This document shows positions 25,424 to 27,946 of a stretch of 27,946 nucleotides of DNA, in pieces (positions within the stretch are counted from its first letter, which is position 1; each line of letters opens with the position of its first letter). The DNA is from Chrysochromulina tobinii (taxonomy: Eukaryota; Haptophyta; Prymnesiales; Chrysochromulinaceae), in assembly GCA_001275005.1 (NCBI GenBank), contig JWZX01002514.1:1-27946 (forward strand), written 5' to 3'. A program made the position numbers and the translations under genes. The notes beneath the pieces were generated by a model. That model saw only the letters and a list, made by a program, of their open reading frames with translations. It did not search any database and was not told where the DNA came from.

Positions 25424-26031
25424 ATCACGAGACGCCGCACGTGGTCGACTATTTCTACATCAAGTGGCGCGCGTCGCAGCTGCTCGCACATGTCGAGCAG
25501 ACGCAGCGTGATGGACGGCCGTACGCATCCGTCGTGTTTGTGCGACCCGATGTCCTCTTCGTGAGCCCGCGCGTTGTGGTGCTACAGTCACTGCCAGAGT
25601 TCACAGTCGCGCTGCTGCAGACGGATCATAGGCCAGACAGTAACGACACCACCCTCACCGATCCGCTTAGTCGTGGGCAGTGTGGTCAGACGGTCAACGA
25701 TTGGTTTGCATACGGCAGCTCCTCGTCGATGAAGAGGTTCCTCGGTGGGTTTTTGCACCTGCCCGAGGTGCACGACGTGATGATGGCCACGCCGGGCTAC
25801 TGCAAGTGGTGGAAGTGCCACAACTTTCGGTACAATGGTACGTTCCTCAACAATGCCGAGAGCTACCTTGGCTTTCACATTCGAATCGCGGGGCTCCGGT
25901 GCGTCGAGCTCAGCAAGAAGCACGCACCGCCGGGCTGCGCTGTGAGTGCAACGCTCGACACGAAGCGCGTTCGCGATTGGCGAGGGCCGCCGGGAAATCG
26001 ACCTCGTAGAGGTGGTCGCGCAACCGCATGA
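25132..26031 (+). CDS. Glycosyltransferase-like protein, C-terminus supplied by inverted copy
   Basis: A 299-residue model from ATG 25132 (an open frame begins at GTG 25015). The N-terminal strand AAVAILISGEARSGRSVW (12-29), then ADVLLHTW (42-49), ASVVFVRPDVLFVSPRVV (132-149), NDWFAYGSSSSMKRF (189-203) and NNAESYLGFHIRIAG (240-254) reproduce the layout of lineage-expanded algal/protist glycosyltransferase-like proteins: an 'SGEAR' start, a DV strand, an 'RPDV.F' acidic site, 'ND.FA.G', then an 'E.YL' helix. Three N-glycosylation sequons (NAT 72, NDT 171, NGT 235) fit a secretory location, but no signal anchor is visible. Residues from about 289 (NRPRRGGRATA) and the TGA stop come from the antisense of the adjoining inverted copy, so the original C-terminus is lost or replaced. 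Substrate unknown. Confidence 0.65.
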   Translation: MVHGTGAASCSAAVAILISGEARSGRSVWERMRSALVEPNQADVLLHTWESELAYELRRVFKVCAATHEPYNATTKLAMNALVPRLKLIRDHLYVADHHETPHVVDYFYIKWRASQLLAHVEQTQRDGRPYASVVFVRPDVLFVSPRVVVLQSLPEFTVALLQTDHRPDSNDTTLTDPLSRGQCGQTVNDWFAYGSSSSMKRFLGGFLHLPEVHDVMMATPGYCKWWKCHNFRYNGTFLNNAESYLGFHIRIAGLRCVELSKKHAPPGCAVSATLDTKRVRDWRGPPGNRPRRGGRATA

Positions 26032-26409
26032 GATTGCGCCGTGGTACCACAGTGCGTTCATTGCAAGTTCTGTGGTCGTATTGTATGGCTACGGTCAGTG
26101 TCGAGACCCAAACCTTGAAAAAAGTTCGGAGCTCTCGTATAACGCGGTGTGTACGCGAGCTCGCTCTATAGTTGTCTCCCACTCCCTTCATGTGTGGAAC
26201 AGCACACGTCAACTACAGCACATCGGCCTGATTTAGCTCGACGAGCGCGGATCGCATGCGCTCCCAGATAGCTCCCAGACGGAGCGGCCCGACCGAGAGC
26301 CTCGCCAGAACTCAGGATGGCCACAGGCCACCGCTGCGCCTGTGCGCTGTGCACCACGCCGCGCGGGTGCCGTGAAGCGTGAACCATGGGAGGTGCGGGC
26401 CGGAAATCG
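25997..26409 (-). pseudogene. Inverted, decayed partial copy of the glycosyltransferase-like gene
   Basis: Read on minus from 26409, this repeats the first 100 or so codons of the neighbouring gene: MVH, then PVAILSSGEALGRAAPSG in the place of VAILISGEARSGRSVW, followed by frameshifts and an early stop. Stretches that still match the parent at nucleotide level include GAGCGAGCTCGCGTAC, CATACAATRCGACCACARAA and CGACCACCTCTACG. The copy is about 105 bases longer than the parent segment because of many short insertions. No intact product is possible. It lies tail-to-tail with the parent and overlaps its last 11 codons and stop. Confidence 0.88.
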
Positions 26410-26474
26410 AAGAGGAGCTCCTACTGCACAAGGTCTGCATGTGCAGGAGGTGAATGAGGTGCCTCGTATGGCTT

Positions 26475-26494
26475 CTTGCTTGCTTGCTTGCTTG
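26475..26494. repeat. CTTG tetranucleotide microsatellite
   Basis: Five perfect CTTG units lie in the 233-base spacer between the inverted pseudogene and the last gene. An AT-rich patch with A and T runs (26565-26613) follows. Confidence 0.9.
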
Positions 26495-26642
26495 TATGTA
26501 GGAGGCTTTGTGCCCGGTATACGAGGATACCGAATTTCGGATGCATGCCACAGCCAAAAACCCACATGAAAAAACAAAATTGCATCCGCGCATTTGACTT
26601 TTTTGCTACAAGCGCGCGCTGGCAGGGCTCGGCGCCGCGATC

Positions 26643-27946
26643 ATGGCGCTGGTCGCGACGCCAACGCCCAGCTCCAACGACTTCGATTTCCTCCTGCGTC
26701 AGCTCTTGCAGCAAAGCATCTGCCGAGTCTCCGTCGCCGAGTACCTGGAGGCACCGGCTACAAAGTCAGCAGCCCCCATGAACTGTCGTGTGCTACCCCC
26801 TCCACGCATAGGGCTGCCGTGGCTCAATGGCGCGGCTCCGACCCCCATCGACCGTGCTCCGCCCAAGGAGATCGATACGTACGAGGACGCCGACTCGGCG
26901 CCACACCCCACCGGCCCGCTCGACACCGTGGAGCTCGAGTATGAGTTGGGGCGCTCGCGGACTGAGGCGGAGAAGCTTCACCGCGCACAGGTGCTGCAGA
27001 TCAACGCACTGATGAAGACGGTGCACGATGACCAGTGGTGCGCTTTTGTACGCCTGCAGCGAGATGAGGCGCAGGCCAACGGCGCGCGCATCGCTGCGCG
27101 GCTCGGAGAGCTCATGCCTCGCTGGCGTGAGGAAGGCGATTGCGTCTTTGCGATTCAAGCGGCGCCCCCACCAGTCGTGGGATGCCCCTCGCAGCCCTTG
27201 GCATGCCCCTTTCGGCTCGCACGGCTGAGCGACGTGGTGCGTGTGCAGCGGGTGGTGAAGCGCACGTCGATCATGGGGACGACGTTCGAAGCCGCGGAGC
27301 TCGCGATCATAGTGCGCTGTGTGCTCGAGCGCGCCATGCCGACGGCGACACCTGCGACGACTGCGACGGAGACGGGGCAGGCGGTGACTTCGACGGCCAT
27401 GGCGGCGACGGCGGCGGCGATGGCCTTCGAGGAGGTGCATGCGCCTGCTGCGGCGGCATTCACAGCGGAGGACGTGGGACGAAGTTTCGTCATCGACGAG
27501 GGCTCCGTCACGGTCGAGCGCGTCGAGCGCGAGGTCGAATGGGGACCGCGCCACCCGGCGCCGCGGCTGCGCGGCTACTGGATCCACGCCGTCGAGCCGG
27601 GAGGCATCAAGGGGCATGTCAGTTATATGTGCGAGCAGGGCAAGGTGCAGGGCAAGTTTCGAAACCCTCCGATTCTCTCTGGCTTCTCACTGCGCGCCGC
27701 CGATGTACGCGCTCTCGGCCTCCATCTGCATGACTTCCCGCCATCATCGTCGGATCGGCTGTCATCCCAGCCATCGTCGCTCAAGCAGACCCTTGGGAGC
27801 GGCGCCAGTGCAGTGATGGGCGGGGCACTCAAAAGGGCGCGCCCAACACAGCGCCAGTCCACGGGCGCGAGCGCGGGCGGTAGCGGCGGGCCGGCACACC
27901 AGCAGCGCCCGATGCAGCGCCGTCTCCACTGGCTCGAGGCGGAGGC
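26643..27946 (+). CDS. Unrecognised protein, 3' partial at window edge
   Basis: From ATG 26643 the frame is open for 434 codons to the window end with no stop, so the gene is truncated here. The start reads MALVATPTPSSNDFDFLLRQ. A Pro-rich stretch (about 46-75) is followed by a helical, charged segment (about 92-165: LDTVELEYELGRSRTEAEKL...). Near 195-240 there is a mixed alpha/beta portion (LARLSDVVRVQRVVKRTS), then an Ala/Thr-rich linker, and a second folded-looking portion near 290-365 (GRSFVIDEGSVTVERVEREV, RLRGYWIHAVEPGGIKGHVS, RNPPILSGFSLRAADVRALG). The tail after about 370 is Ser/Gly/Gln-rich with a KRARPTQR basic patch that could be a nuclear signal. I do not recognise the family and assign no function. 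Codon use with G/C at third positions fits the real genes nearby. Confidence 0.65.
   Translation, partial: MALVATPTPSSNDFDFLLRQLLQQSICRVSVAEYLEAPATKSAAPMNCRVLPPPRIGLPWLNGAAPTPIDRAPPKEIDTYEDADSAPHPTGPLDTVELEYELGRSRTEAEKLHRAQVLQINALMKTVHDDQWCAFVRLQRDEAQANGARIAARLGELMPRWREEGDCVFAIQAAPPPVVGCPSQPLACPFRLARLSDVVRVQRVVKRTSIMGTTFEAAELAIIVRCVLERAMPTATPATTATETGQAVTSTAMAATAAAMAFEEVHAPAAAAFTAEDVGRSFVIDEGSVTVERVEREVEWGPRHPAPRLRGYWIHAVEPGGIKGHVSYMCEQGKVQGKFRNPPILSGFSLRAADVRALGLHLHDFPPSSSDRLSSQPSSLKQTLGSGASAVMGGALKRARPTQRQSTGASAGGSGGPAHQQRPMQRRLHWLEAE

Noticed and set aside
25588-26061. 157-codon minus frame across the glycosyltransferase-like gene
   Set aside because: Antisense shadow; the real minus-strand signal starts only at 25997 and is a decayed copy.

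Overview
This window looks like nuclear DNA from a GC-rich unicellular eukaryote, most likely a microalga with a red-derived secondary plastid (haptophyte-like). The reasons are: conserved eukaryotic single-copy genes (XAP5/FAM50, proteasome beta-3, RECQL4-type helicase), genes packed on both strands with few, short GT-AG introns, a likely bipartite plastid-targeting leader with a Phe at the cleavage motif, an SPPPP-rich surface-type protein, and algal-style glycosyltransferase and sulfotransferase genes. No bacterial operon, rRNA, tRNA, CRISPR array or intact transposon was seen. The taxonomic guess is inference.

Layout. 1-932: no gene seen. 933-5323: four minus-strand genes: a degenerate-looking secreted sulfotransferase-like protein, a plastid-targeted cupin-like membrane protein, XAP5, and a METTL21-like methyltransferase. 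5532-7334: plus-strand MPPED-type metallophosphoesterase with an IQ-like motif, divergent from the methyltransferase. 7335-8158: no gene seen. 8159-10932: a three-exon minus-strand ADP-ribosyltransferase with EF-hand loops. 11256-11874: proteasome beta-3 on minus, with a one-base frameshift near its 3' end. 12145-13716: a Pro-rich, Cys-rich single-pass membrane protein on plus. 14316-19358: a 1680-residue RECQL4-like helicase on minus. 19579-19929: a small Tudor-like ORF on plus. 20405-23134: an IQ/coiled-coil, possibly cytoskeletal, protein on minus. 23376-24220: a two-exon GT31/fringe-like gene on plus. 25132-26031: a second glycosyltransferase-like gene on plus, followed by an inverted, decayed partial copy of itself (25997-26409). 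26643-27946: an unrecognised plus-strand gene running off the right edge.

The genes do not form one pathway. They mix housekeeping functions (splicing/transcription, proteasome, DNA replication/repair) with lineage-specific surface glycan, calcium and ADP-ribosylation genes. The most interesting points are the ADP-ribosyltransferase with C-terminal Ca2+-binding loops and a possible degenerate second ART-like segment, the inverted duplication that supplies the stop codon and last residues of the gene it came from, the Cys-rich insertion just before the DEAH box of the RECQL4 helicase, and the proteasome frameshift. The three introns resolved here all have a GTGYGY donor, which helped fix the gene models.
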